Made by a program: the position numbers and the translations under genes
DNA from: Camarhynchus parvulus
Lineage: Eukaryota > Chordata > Aves > Passeriformes > Thraupidae
Length of the DNA: 64,000 bases
Reading direction: 5' to 3'
Assembly: GCF_901933205.1 (NCBI RefSeq)
Contig: NC_044576.1
Coordinates: 8,775,024 to 8,839,023 of the forward strand
Notes under the pieces: generated by a model
The model's database searches: none
The model's input: only the letters and a program-made list of their open reading frames with translations
What the model was told of the DNA's origin: nothing
Shown: piece by piece, positions 35,901 to 49,800 of the stretch
Position numbering within the stretch: position 1 is the first letter of the stretch
Layout of the letters: every line of letters starts with the position of its first letter

Positions 35901-38900
35901 GTTTTCTTTCCTTGCAGAAAATATTCTGAAAAATCCATGAAGTTTGTTGTTGTAACTTTAAACTCAGATTTATTTGTTGAAGAGTGCTTTTATTACAATT
36001 TTATTTAAACTGTAGCATGGTAACACAATGGGATTTGAATGCACGTATGGTACTTGACAAAATAACTTTCAGGAACAGCATGTAGCCAGCTGCAGCTCTT
36101 GGTCAAATGATTTCTCCTTTAAATCAAGTAGATACTCAGAGCACAAGGCAGCCCCTCTTATCTGTTTGTGTGATTAAAGTAATCACTAAAGACTAAGTCC
36201 ACTGCTGAAGGTCAGGGATATATAAGGAGTATTATGTGCTCTGCACAGATGCTGTGCAGGAATCATCTATTTAAGGCTGTGTTCTTCAGTTCTATCTGTT
36301 TTGAATTTCAGGAGAAACATAACACCCTGGTAGAATATAGGCCAGATAAATGTGAGTAATGGCCTGTAATAGCTGAGGTTCTGGTTTAAATGGTGCTAGA
36401 TCATTAAACCTGGTGTTCTGACTGTTCAGATACAAGATACATATTCCATGGGTTTGAAACCCTTTCTTCATTTCACCTCCTAAATGCTTTTTAATTTGGA
36501 GTAGCTGAATCATCAATACTTGTGAGGGATTATCTGTGAAAAGAGCTCATTTTTTGAAATAACTGGGCTGAATAACATCTGTGCAATTTCTAGCTCAGTT
36601 AATAAAGTAACTTTGCAGCTTTCTTTCCTGCAAAAGAAAGAGAAATGCAGCTCTTCCCTTGAACAGGAGGCGTATAGTGTTAGCTGTGGGAAACATGGGC
36701 TCAAGACTGGTGAAAAACTGAGTTCACAACTGGGGTAACAGCAGGTCTTGTGGTTTTATGGAGGAGGGAGGAAAGGGTTTTCTTTACATGAGGAAACAGA
36801 TCCACAACTCAAATTGGTTATGCTCCTTTTTCATTTGTTTTAAGATCTGACAGTGTGCCCTGGCAACTGGATAATGTGGTCTGACACATTGTTCAGTCTT
36901 TGACCTAGAGTTTACTTGTATGAGAATATAGCTGATGTAATGTTTCAGGAAGTCCTCAGATGTACATAATTATTATTGAAGTTAATAATTTTGCAGATCC
37001 TTTAGAATGAGTAAACATCAGGAGGTAGCCATTAAATTATGAATTTAAAGCTGCTGAACTGTTAGTGGTTTATAATTAAAATGCACAATAAGCTTTTTTT
37101 CAGATGGAACTTTTTATTAGTGTCTGATGTCTGAACTCTGTAAATGACTGTCTTAATAACACTGCAGATAACTCTGTCATTATCTCCATTCTGAATACAT
37201 TATTGCAAAATATTCTCCAGTCACCGGAATACAAAGAGAAATTAGTTCTGCAAATACGTTATCATTAACTTTCTGTACTAGCAACAGCAGTTCCCATCTG
37301 GTTGTCTAATTAGTAGCATAAAGGGTATGTTATACTATAACTATCAAAAGTGTGGGTATTTAAATACAAAATAACGCCAACCTTGAGCAGCAATGTGGAA
37401 GTATGAAAATGGTGTACAAAATGGAATAGTCTTCACTATATTTTAGCTTTCATGGTGGGCTGCAGCTAGCTGAGAAGACAATCTCATGTAGCCAGTTGTG
37501 TGTAACTAGAAGTGTCTGCATGTGGGTGCCTGAGGTGCCACCATTTTAATGCATAACATAGCATTAAATAGTGTCCAGTGTAACATGAGATAATGCTCTT
37601 CTTTTCCACTGAGTTTGTTGCAAGATTAGCCAGGTAAATTATTAGTCTCTGTTAAAAGATCATGAGAAGGGCCGAGGAAAGAGGGAAATTTCTGTTGACA
37701 ATTGCAGCTGCAAGTTTTGAGGATATAAATGAATTTAAAGCCTTGTCTGGCTATGTCAGCAATACTGTGCTGGTAGAAATGAATAATGCTAATTGGAAAA
37801 GAATGGTTTCTATGCACAGCATGTTAAAGGGCTATTTATTCTGTACTAGTGTAATTAAAGCCTTAATAAAAAGGTTACCTGAGAACAAAATATCCAAATA
37901 GGCTTTCTGTTACAGTTGTCTGAATTCCTAAATACTAATTTGGTAGAAGTATGCTATGATACTTAAATGACATACATTAATTAATAAAGAATTTCATTTT
38001 TGCTGGTACAGAGTAAGGACAAGGATTGCAATAAATGTGCTGTTAAGGCACATTGTGTTGACCCATAAGTCACGTTATGTATTTAAAAGCTAACAGTTAT
38101 CACCTGTCAAAATGTGTTGCATAGATTGTGATTTTTTTAAATATTTTATTTATCTACTATCATAAAACTCAGGTCATAAAAGAAATAAAAGCTTGGTCAC
38201 AAAAAGCTGACCCTGAAGCTTAGGTCAGCTTTACTGTTGGGTATCCTTTGGGGACAGTTCTAAAATCTTCTGGTTTTCAGATCCATGAATACTATATTTC
38301 CCTAAATGTAAAGCTGTTTGTGTTCTTCTTAGAAATTTACAGGAGAAAAAGCACACAATAAGTAGAGGGAAGAAGGTACCTGTAATCAGGTACCGTCAAA
38401 AATTCATTTTCAGCTTACACATGGCTCTAGATAATATCTTGAATGGGCTTCCTACAAGGTGACTCTTTGGTAGTGGTGGTTAGCAGCCATTTTCTAAAAC
38501 GTCAATGAGATCTTGCTCTTCTTTTTGGAAGATGAAATGGGCCAAATGTCTTAAAGGCATGCAAATCCCCTGACAAGGGTAGAGTTACTTTCTGCACTTC
38601 CCACGTGCGTAGCTGGTGTTGTGATCATCCATGCCACAGGTGTTCAGTGCCTGGACATAGTGCATAAATAGGTTTTAACCTTTCTCCAAAATCCTTCCAA
38701 ATACACTTGATTTGTAGCAATGGCAGCTGAGGATTAGGAGGAACACAGCCTTTCACATGGTCTCACCCTATTCCCACCTTTCCCTTACTCAGAGTCCAAA
38801 TTCCAGCTTCTGGGCTATTTTGGCTCCATGCCTCTCTTGCTTAGCCATACCTAATACAGACATAAACCCTTATTCTTATTAAAAGTAGCAGGCTTAAGGG

Positions 38901-40758
38901 CACATGCTTACTTTAAGCAATTTATGGCTTCTCAGTTTGAAGCCAGCATTAGTGACAATTAGTCTTTTTGGCATGAATAAAAATATTTGCAATGCATTGT
39001 AGTACTTACTATACCTGGCTGGGGTGCCGTGCACACTCTTGAGAAGCCTCTGTGGAACTCTCATGCTATATTTAAAGCATCCAGTAACTTAGGAAGCTAT
39101 TTTGAATTGGAACCAAAGCTACATTTACCTCAAGCTTCTGGAATGGGACATCTTATCCAAAACTCCAAAAATACTACATGTAACCCCAGATTCTGGTACA
39201 TAGTGCCAAATCTGAATGCCCTGGTATTAGGGTGAGTTTGGGCTGCCTTTCCTTGATCCTGGGGGTCACTAGGACCTTCCTGTTCTATTTGAGAATGTCA
39301 GCATTCTCTCCTTACCTAATCATAGTGGGTTCAAAAATGGCTGAGGGCAGTTAGTACTATGGCAGGTGTTTAAAAAATAAAAAGTCAAAGTAAGATGGCT
39401 TTTTTCATGAGCAATGGCTAAGGTTAATTATTGTAGGAAAAAATTATTAGTCTTTCTGCTGATTTTTTTCTTTTGACTAGAATTGTAACCTAACCTACCA
39501 TCAAAATTCCTTTCCTGTCTAAAAGATTCTTATCTCACTGTTTTGCTTAAATTAAGTAACAAATTCTGCAAGATTAAATCCTTCTGTCAACTGTACGGGG
39601 TGAGTGGATGAGGATCTCTCTATTACATGTGTGCTTTGCTTTCTTCATGACAAGAAGTGGTCAGCAGTCTGCAAGCATCATCAGTTGAGTAGACAGCAGC
39701 AAACCACATCTACCTGAACTGCAATCTCTTTCCTGTTTTGTTGCCAGCTGCTTGGTACTGCTTCTTTTCAGGGCAACACTTCTAAAATGGAAGCACATGC
39801 TGGTTTGCCATATAGTTCTCAGTAGTTCAGGCTGAGTACACAGAGTTGTAGGTATCAGACTGTTGGTACCTCACAGGAAGGGTGAACAGTTTATTGAGGT
39901 GCCAGAATTGTTTAGCTGTTTCACCCCTGAGGAATAGCAAAACTCTCCTCTCTTTTGGGGGAGGCTTTATCCCACCCTTGAGGGCTGTGTGCCTCAGCTG
40001 TAGCAGCTGTCTGCAAGGACAAGTACTGATGGCTCTTGGCATTAATCCTCACTCAATGTGAGATTTTTTCTCTGCTGTCTCCTCCTTCATGTGCCTTGGA
40101 TGCTTATGAGGCATCTTTCCCTTTCCTCCTTTCCTTGCTCTATTCCCACATCCTGCCTCACCAACATGTGCTATCCTCTCTTTGCTACAGCTTTCAATGC
40201 TGTTCAGATTAAGTGCACTCAGAGTGGAGGAGCAAAAAGATGAAGACTGCATTTGGGAAGTAAAACACTTGGACCCTCCAAAAGGTGTGATCATGTCCTA
40301 TAGATCCATGAAGGGACAGAGCAGGAATGTGGAGGAAGGAGCTGGCTAAATATGGTGCCACATGGAAGTTCATGACTGCTCTGTGTGAAGCTGGGGGGTT
40401 TCCTGTTTCTCTGATTACATGTGCTGCTGCATTAAATAGTCTTCTGTAGCCTCTGTTAAGGAACCCAGGCTGCAAATAATACCAATATCACTTCTGTGTT
40501 GACAACAGAGTGCATGTTCACAGACATTCCTGGAAGAGACTTTACTCCTTTTACAGCCAGACGTCCCATGGTCCACAAAAAGATGGATTTATTCTGCTCA
40601 GCAGCAATTCCCTTTCCCTACACATCTGTGCTCAATTTTCTTCATAGCAGTGGTTCCTCACTCTGCAAAGTGGCATCTTAGATAGTAATCTCCAACTTTT
40701 TCTTTGAAGAAAATATGCTGAGCATAGATAGTAAAACACATTAATATTCTTTTATATA

Positions 40759-40801
<43 letters not shown>

Positions 40802-43800
40802 TACAAACTGAGAACATTTCCATAAATTCCACATGCCAAAACATGGGGATTAAGTGGTGGTGAAGGGAAACAAAACAGAATAAACTTTTTTGAAGGTCTA
40901 GATAATTAGTGAATTAGTTCAGTTTTAATTTCACATCAGTTTTATCTAGACCCGATTCTTTCCTAGGAAGAATGAGAAAAAGTCTAAAGATTGATAATTT
41001 ATATGAACAGGTTACTCTCTGGAAGAAAATTAAGTGCTTTAGGTTTTTTCCAGTGTGTGTGACTTGTCATGGAGGTTATCCCAACTTGTGGGAACATTCC
41101 TAGCAAAAAGAAGTGATCATCCCTTCCACATCATTGAAGACATATTTGCAGTGTGATTGACAAGATGAGGAGGTGGTATATAATTTCTATGCATGTCAAG
41201 GGACTGGCAGTGTATGAAACCAAAACTAGAACTTAGCTGCTTTATTTATCCCTTGAACAGATGCAGTACCAGCAGCTGCAGTAAGATCTTTTATACATTC
41301 CACCCACAATTCCCTGGAGTTCATGTGTCCTAAAGACAACCTGGAAAGGAGGCAGGACACTCTCTTGTACAGTATTACATTTTATAAGTACAGTGTGACA
41401 TGTTGATCTTTCTCATAGGGGAAGAATTCCAGGCTGGATATGAGTTTCATGCCATTTGATTATATGGGTAGATGTCTTTATTTCTTGCTACTCTGAGTAT
41501 TTAGCTCAAATGCTTAATTTGGTCTCTAAATTTTGTTTTATTAAAGCTCTTTATAGACTAGAAAGCAGTGCAAAGTAGTTTTATTATAATTTAGCCCTTA
41601 TTTGTGTTATTAGCTGGACCTTTAATTAGTTTTATCTGAGGGAAGTATTGGTAAGAGGACTGGTAAACAATATTACTTCTTTTGTCTCCATTAAGTCTTG
41701 ATCCTCCTCCACTGGTTTTGCAGAGATTGGATTGGGTTCCAATATTAAAAGCATCTCCAAGCTTAGGAGGCCAGGGAAGAGCTCTCACCATGTAGCTGGT
41801 TGTTAAGCCTCTTGGTTCAATGCATGGATAAAGGGTTTAGGTAGGAATAAACTTTCCTCGCTGGTGTTTAATTTTAGAACATCCACAGTGAATGTTCTGG
41901 CCTGGATGCCACAAGTCTTTAGTTTCAGTCTTCCCATAAAGCATCTTGGCTACTGTCTGAGACTATTTGTGCCGTACATCCACACCAGTGCGCTACTGCC
42001 CTTGGATACACTAATGCTGTGAAGAGAAATGTTTAGGAAATACTCTCTAAGATATTATCTTTTTCCACTGCAGACAACACAATTTTGCTGTAGCAAAATA
42101 GGGATCAGGAGCTATTGAGAAAAGCCCCCAAATTGCCAAGTTGTTTTTTTTTTTTTTTTTTAAATAAAGGGTACGTGCCATCTTTTGAAGCTGTTCATAT
42201 CTTCTCACCAGTGCAGCAATGACAATAATGGGGTACTCAGTAAAAACTAATTTCTCAGTGTGTCAGGAGAGAAGCTTTTTTCTGGCTGAATTATAACACC
42301 TTAAAAGAGATGATGATGACCTCCTTGAAGAGGTGAATTTGAAACATCTAATTGTTTCTTAGTATTTATTTTAATATTTTCATCTATTTATTGAGTAAAG
42401 ACATAATAATTAACATCTCCGAATTCCTAGGTTTATCTGTTAACAACAACAACAAATAATCAAGTAAAAGCACGTTTTAATAGAAAGATATTAAATCCTG
42501 AGAACAGATGAAAAAGACAGTGATTTGCAATGTCCTTAGTTCATTTTTAATTGAGCTCTTTTTTAGTTGGAACACAAAAGGTGTTCTCCCTATTTTCCCT
42601 ACTGAGTGCCTACTGCCTGGGACCTGTATATTTATCTTTGGATTTTAATGGCCTAAGAAAACCCCTCTTTTTCTTTTTTTGCTTTTCTTTGACACCCATG
42701 ATGAACAGATATTCCTGATTACATATACATATATCTATATATGTATCTTTTCTCTGCCATTTGTCACACCATTACTTACTTTTTGCCCAGTTTACCTTGC
42801 TTTGATACCAGAATAAGCAAAACCCAGGCTGTTTTGATGGTATCTTTTGACTTTTTGTGCAGCTTCATTCCAAGGACAAATAGCCGTTGGTTGGTTGTGC
42901 CTCTTGACACTTTCCTCCCTTTCTCTGCTGACTTGTCTCACTTCATAGTGCAAGTAGGTTGCACTGTGATAGTCCTCAATTCAATTAGGTAATGTAACAG
43001 AGAGAGTGCCATGGCCTCGTGTTCAAGGACAACTGCCTAGAAGTTGCACTTAAAAATTGATAATATGAATTTTAACATCCTCTTAACTTTGAAATATATC
43101 TTTGACTTCTGTGATCCTTGATATTGTCTTGAAGTCTTTTTTCTTCCCATTCTGACCTCTGACACCTCCCTAATCTGTTGTTTTGGTGTTTTTTGTGGTT
43201 TTTTTTAATGGTTAATTTTCATTGCAAAGACCAGCGAGAGAGACCAGGACAGGACATTATTTTTTTGTTTAAAATATACATTGTCCATTTTGGAAGAGGA
43301 GAAGACCATGTTACATGATATCCTTTTGTTGGCTTCATTCCAGCCCACTGTTATCCATTGTCTCAACATATACATAACAGTTTATATCCTCTAAGTAGAA
43401 ACCAGAGGAACTACAAGACTGAGCAAACTGTGCAAATACTAGAAATGTAAGCATATATTCCAAGATAGTGAGGTTGTTAGCAAGCATTGTACATACTGAT
43501 GGATAGCTAAGCTGCATGTGGAAATGGCTGGTAATTTTTTTCTATTGCTATCTTTCACTGACAAAGCATTGGACAATATTCTCTAGGACTAGGATGGTAT
43601 TTTGAGATTTAAGTTTGGGTTAAGTAATGTCAAGACAAATGCCAGTTTGACAGAAGAGAGAACACTTTAAGCCTGTGTACTGGCATGGGACCATAAGGAA
43701 GAAGTTTGAAATCTTGCCTGGCAATTGTCCTTCTATAACAGTCCTTTTAGTCTGGTGAGCACAAGATTGATCTATTGTAATTTAAACAAGGAAATCCTGC

Positions 43801-46800
43801 TTCCACTTCACTGCTTGCTCACAATATTTACTCTGATATTTAGAACAGACCTAATTCATTTTTTGTTGCTCTGTATGTTACTTTAAATACATTGTGGTGC
43901 TGGTAGTTGGAAGGAATGTTCCCCCAGAGGGGTAAAAAAACCTCACAGCCAACTAAAAAACCCCAAAAAGCAAATTGTCAATAGAGTGAGAAATTACTGG
44001 ACATTTAAAGAACCAAAGCTGTTCACCTCATAAAAGTTTAGTAGAATGTAATTAAAGAATTATTTTGGATTGGTATGTTTGAGAGTGAGCCTTAAGTTGC
44101 TGTGACATGGCCAATTCTTAATGTCAAATCCCCTCTTCCCCCTCTCCCCTAGTTTTATCAAAGTATGAAAGTCTTGACTGAGTGAGATGCTATTGTTGGC
44201 AAGCCTTTGATGGACACTCCTGGAATTTCATTGCAGGAGCCATGACTTCTGTTTTATCTGAAATCTCACTGGCTCTTGATGACAGACAAACTCTGTTTTT
44301 AGCATTGCACTGAAGGTCAGGCAAATGACTGGTTTCCAAATAGAGTAACTGAAGATACTGGAACAGATTTATTCCTGGTATAATTCCACTGGTTCTGTGA
44401 AGTTACAGGGGAATATATTCGTCAAGAGAGCCTTCAGAGTTGAAGGATAGTTCCAATCACTTGTGTATAAAAAGAGCTTGGAAAACGTACTATTTAACAT
44501 AATGTTAAAATTCATCTGTAAGAGAATCCTATAGTCACTAAGATAGGGGCAATATTTTAGTTGGAATAAACTAATATGACTCCATTAAGGAGACTGACCA
44601 CTGTGGAATGTAATTTTTTTCAGTATCTGAGAATCTAGCTCTGGCTTCTTTAATTACGAGTGAGGTTGAGGTTTTATAGCTGTGTAAATATTTTAGGACT
44701 AATCTAGGAAATGTGTGCACTGCCTAGGCTGCTTTCCTAGTTGCAGTTGGGATGATTCCATAATTTTTTACAGATCTTTAATTTTAGTTGCAGTATTGGC
44801 ACTCAAGTCCATCAACTGACTATCAAGCAGACTGGTTAGATATTTTACTTAATTTTTGCAAATATACTGTGATCTTAATTCATACAGAAAGCAAAAACTG
44901 ATTTTGCAGATGGAGGAAGAAAATGAAAACGAAATACTATACTATCATTGGGGTATTAGTAAAGGAATAATCAATGTCTTTGTAGAATGACGTTGCAAAG
45001 GTCAAAAGTACAAGGCAATGTGAAAAAATTTTTGTGGGAAAACATTGGCGAGATCACAACCACAGTGACATTTTCACATTGATTGTGGAAAGCAGAGGAG
45101 CAAATGTCATCTCATGGATGCAAGAAGTGAGTGTTGGCAGAGAGGTTTAGCTGTGGCTAATGAGGAGGAGCTTCCCATCTCCTACTTTGTGGGACTGAAA
45201 TGGTCACTCTAGGCTGGGGACATAAAGTCATAGATCAGAGAGATCCTTTGGTGAAAGCTGTCACCTTCTATGCCATGTTGTCCCTGAAGGGCTAGGACTT
45301 CTTTGGTTACCAACATCCTGTGACACTGGGAGTTGGTGCAAAAATTCAAGATTTAAGTTTTTACAAAGAGAGCATGGTCAAAAATGGGAAAGAAATGTAA
45401 TCCATGTTTTCTGTTTTATAAAACAGATTCAAGTATAATTTTTACAGTTATTTGATGGAAATGTATCCCTTAAAGCTCAAAGAGCATGTTTTAATAGTTT
45501 GGTCTTAATGTCCCCAAAAGGTTACACTTCAGTGAACTTAGAGGGGGCAAAATGTTTCTTTAATGACAGATAGTCAGACAATCATGAAGTTGCCATGACA
45601 ATCAGAGAACTGTTGCCATGCCAAGGCAGGATTTCTTCAAATTGAGTTAGCTTTGACTCTAATGCTGTACCCCGAAGGCTCCACTTTCCCAAACCATTCA
45701 CAACATATGCTTTTATAAATCCATCAAACCAGCCTGCACTTTTTCTATACCCTATGTTTTAATGTCAAAGCAAATCTATGTTCTACTTGTGGCACCTGCT
45801 GTGGCAAATACTTCAGCTACTTCAGGGGAGTTCTAAGCATACCACCATACTTAAAGTCCTGTCAACATAGCTGTGATAAAGACCCTTTGGAAAATGTATA
45901 GCTCCACCCTAAAATAATCATTTATCATAACTCATAAGGGAGAATTAATTGGCATTTAGTACATGTAATAATATGGATTAGTGCCCTTCATGAACAGGGC
46001 TGTGTATAAAAGCACAGGCCACCTAGAGGACTACTTTTTAACAAGGCAAAACAATTAATGTGACAAATAAACTCCACTTCTAAAAATATACTTAGGACAG
46101 TCAATATATTGCTGAGTGCTGTTGTACTAAATACTTTTAAGCCAGGCTTCAGCAACATCAATCTGTGTTACTAAATACAGAAAATTCTATCATAGCTCAA
46201 GACACAAATTTATATTAAAAATAAACTTTTTTCCAATATCAATACCAACAGAGTTTAGATGGTGGGTTAACAAAATGGTATGTTGTAATATTACTGTCCA
46301 CTATGGAAATATATGCACTATGCATTCATAAATACTTTGTCTATAGCTTATGCAGAAACATACAAATTCATCAGGTTTTTGGCACATTAACATATTGTGA
46401 CTGTATTTGAGCATCTGCACTATATACACATGGATGATGTTTCCCGGTTGATTGTTCTATTTATTACAGAAAGCTAGAAGGGGAGTGAAAAGTTTTAAGG
46501 GGAAAAAAAAGTTATTTTCTTAGTATTCATTCATGTTTACTTCAGAAGATTCTGTAGTCATCCTTTCTTCCCAGTGGGATAAGTGTACAACTCTGAAATC
46601 CAGTCTCTCCTACATCCATTATATGTATATATTTTTTTAATGGATCTCTGTGCTCCATAGGTTGTCATGACAAGGAGATGCTGAACTGAACTACAGACAA
46701 AGTTACACAGATCCTTTTGATCCTGTGGAGTATTTTTCTGACTTTCTGCCACTAACATGGGCTGGTTGTCTGCATTCTGCCAGCAAAGGCAACTTCAAAC

Positions 46801-49800
46801 TTTAATTTCTATGATTTAAGCTCGTATGTCATTCAAAAATTGCAAAGGTAGTGTGCTCTGAGTGTCTACACTGGAGCAGAAGACGACTCTGGTACAAAGA
46901 GGAAGGTGTGTTACACATTGACTTGGCAAAATGGCAAGTTATATGTGAGTCTCTTTTGTGAAGTATTTGCTCTGGCCCTAGCCATAGTCATTAGAGAGGG
47001 TTCCCAGATGTAAGGGTGAAATGGACTCACAAGTTCTTACTTTGATAAGAAAAGGAGGGAGGTTGCTTTTTGGGACAGGAGCATCAGGCTGCCTGTTGTC
47101 CTTAATTTTACTTCCATACTCATAAAACCCACATGAACATAAAACTACAGAGGGAATAGAAGAGCTTTTAAAACTTTATTGTAAATTCAAGTTATATTTT
47201 CTGAATGTGATTTAAAACAAAATCATTGATGTCGTGCCTGAGGTGAAAATGAACACTCTGATTTACCATTGCCTGGCAGTTATGAAGGCATTTGTAGTGC
47301 AAAGCAATTAACAGAGGAACTGAAATATTTGCATTTCCACTGAAGAGAATAAATTTGTGCAAAGTAATGGGGAGTTGGGACCATAATATTTTTGCTCCAC
47401 TGAAGTTTTATTTCTAGTGTGTTGTCAGGACAGAAAAAGTTCTCTGGTTCTGCAAGAGAAATGGGCTGGGGTCACAGGAAGAATGTGCACAATAGAATTA
47501 ATTTCCTGCATGAGACTCCTTGACTCACTAACTTTTACAGCAGCTTTATTCACATCTTACTTGGGGAAGGTACTTGAAATAAAGCAGTTTCAGAAGCTGC
47601 TAATCTCAGAGCAGTTCTATTCTTTGTCCTTCATTCTTTAGAAGTATTTAACCACTTTGGATATTCACACTTTCAGTTCTGGATTTTGGTTTTTTGCTTT
47701 GGTTTGGTTTGTTTTGGTCTTTTTCCCCTGAGAGTTGATTATCAATGTACCCACTGATATAAGCACAAGGCTTTTTAATTACACACTGATATACCATAAA
47801 CAGCACACAGCCTTCTTATCAATTTTTACATAAGATGGGCATGACTTTGTGTCATATCTCAGTTGCAGCCAGCAAAGGCTTAGCTTGACAGCCTAGTGCT
47901 TTTTTTCCTTCTGGATGATTGCATTGCACATTCTTACAGGGTCATGCATGATAAAAAAGGATAAGGGGCCTTCAGAGAGCCTCGACCAACACGTTATTGT
48001 CTGTGGAGCTTTTACCTCTGCACTGTCAATGCAAATCTGTTCACAGAGGCTGCAACAGATGCTAGAAATATTACGTAGACTGCAGAGCAAAGTAGCATAG
48101 AGCTTGAAATCCATGCTTTCATATCAATTCTGTTTGTCTCTGGTATTCACAGAGAGCAGCAGATGAGATAATCTTAGACGTTTTGAAGTGGAGAATATCT
48201 TGTTCTTCTCTGACATAGCAAGAAACTTATTTTACAAGTTTTCTCTTTCTCTTATGTCTCAGCTTCTCTTATTTTTCTTTTCTTGTTTGTATTTTTATAA
48301 GGAACTTATTTAAATGCCTGGATGATTTGTTTGTACCAGTCTCCTGTGTCATTTGCCCAAAATCTTGTTTGATGTCTTGTTGTGTCACTGTGAAAGATGC
48401 TGATTCTTTATTTTCCATACTTGTATTACCCTGAAGTACAGAGGCAGGGAAGGTCTGGGCCCCTTTACACTGGGTACTCCGAGTGTGTGGGAGAGCCTTT
48501 GGTTCCTCACTGTTTAAAACCAGAGAATTTCCTCCAATTCCTGCTGTATCCCATGTCAAAGACCACTAGGTGAATCTAGGCTTTTATGTTTTCCCTGAGT
48601 GGTTGATGCATATAGCTTTGATATCAGCTACTGTCTATGCTTCGTATTTTCCTCGGGAGTCTCTCCAGTTTGATAAAATTTTGCATTTAAAATGCTATTT
48701 CTAGTAGTGAATGTTCAGGCATGAACATCATAACATTCCTCATGAAATTAGTTCAGTCTTCATGCAGGACAGAATAGTAGGAGTCTTTTTCTAGTTCTTA
48801 CTTTGGATAGCTGTTGAAGAATAATGTCATGAAATATTTCCTTTCTTGACATAGAATAGGAGGTAACTGGGAAATTCCTTTCACTTGAATGTGTGCTGGA
48901 CTGAATATGACCCAGAAGACTGACTAGTATGATCTGGAATTAAGGAGGTATTTTCTGAGGATTTTATATAGGGGATGGATGAAAAGTGTGAGCAGAAGGT
49001 AGAGGGTGAATTTCTTTCAATGCTGAAAACGATACAAAAATGCAGGGGGGAAGGCCATTCAGGAGAAAGTGCCTGTCACCAGCTGAGACAACCAGATGGA
49101 CATAATATGTGGTACTATTTAAAACAGGTCTGCTAAAATTTTGGGAGCATCTTTGGATTTTATTAGGCAGTTTCATGTAAAATGCATGTGTTGCTCTTGT
49201 ATCATTTACGTATGCAATCTTATAGTTTCTTCAAGGGCTGTATAATTCTATAAATAGAAGACCCATCCCAGGATAAAGAGAGATTACGAATATGGCTCCA
49301 TTTGGCACTTTTGTCTGCCCTGGAATCTTCCCAGCTGTCCAATAACCATCGAAGCATTCCTTATTTTCATTTATTTCCGCTTCCTGGTGTCTGAAGTAAA
49401 GGCCGCCTGTTTGTTAAATAGCTGCATATTCACTTTGAGAAATGTTTTCTGCTGCCATTGCAGTTGTTACAGCATTGGTGTTGATCCCATCAAAGTTCCA
49501 GCACTGACAGTTTTTAAATATTTTCTCTGCAAACATGATTAATGAAACTAAGCAAGGTTACCAAACAAGATGTTGTAAGAGGAAGAAGGATATTAAAAAA
49601 AAGAAAACAGATAAAAAATGAAACTAGAGAGAGTGGCCAAGATCAAACTCTGACAACATATTAAAACTCAAAAATGCCTACAAACTTTGTTTCCATGTGG
49701 GTGTACAGCTCTGAAAAATATCACTGTAAATGTAACTGCCTAGAACAGAGAACTTTCATAATTCCATCAGTTATAATAATGTCTGAATCTGAGATTTGCA

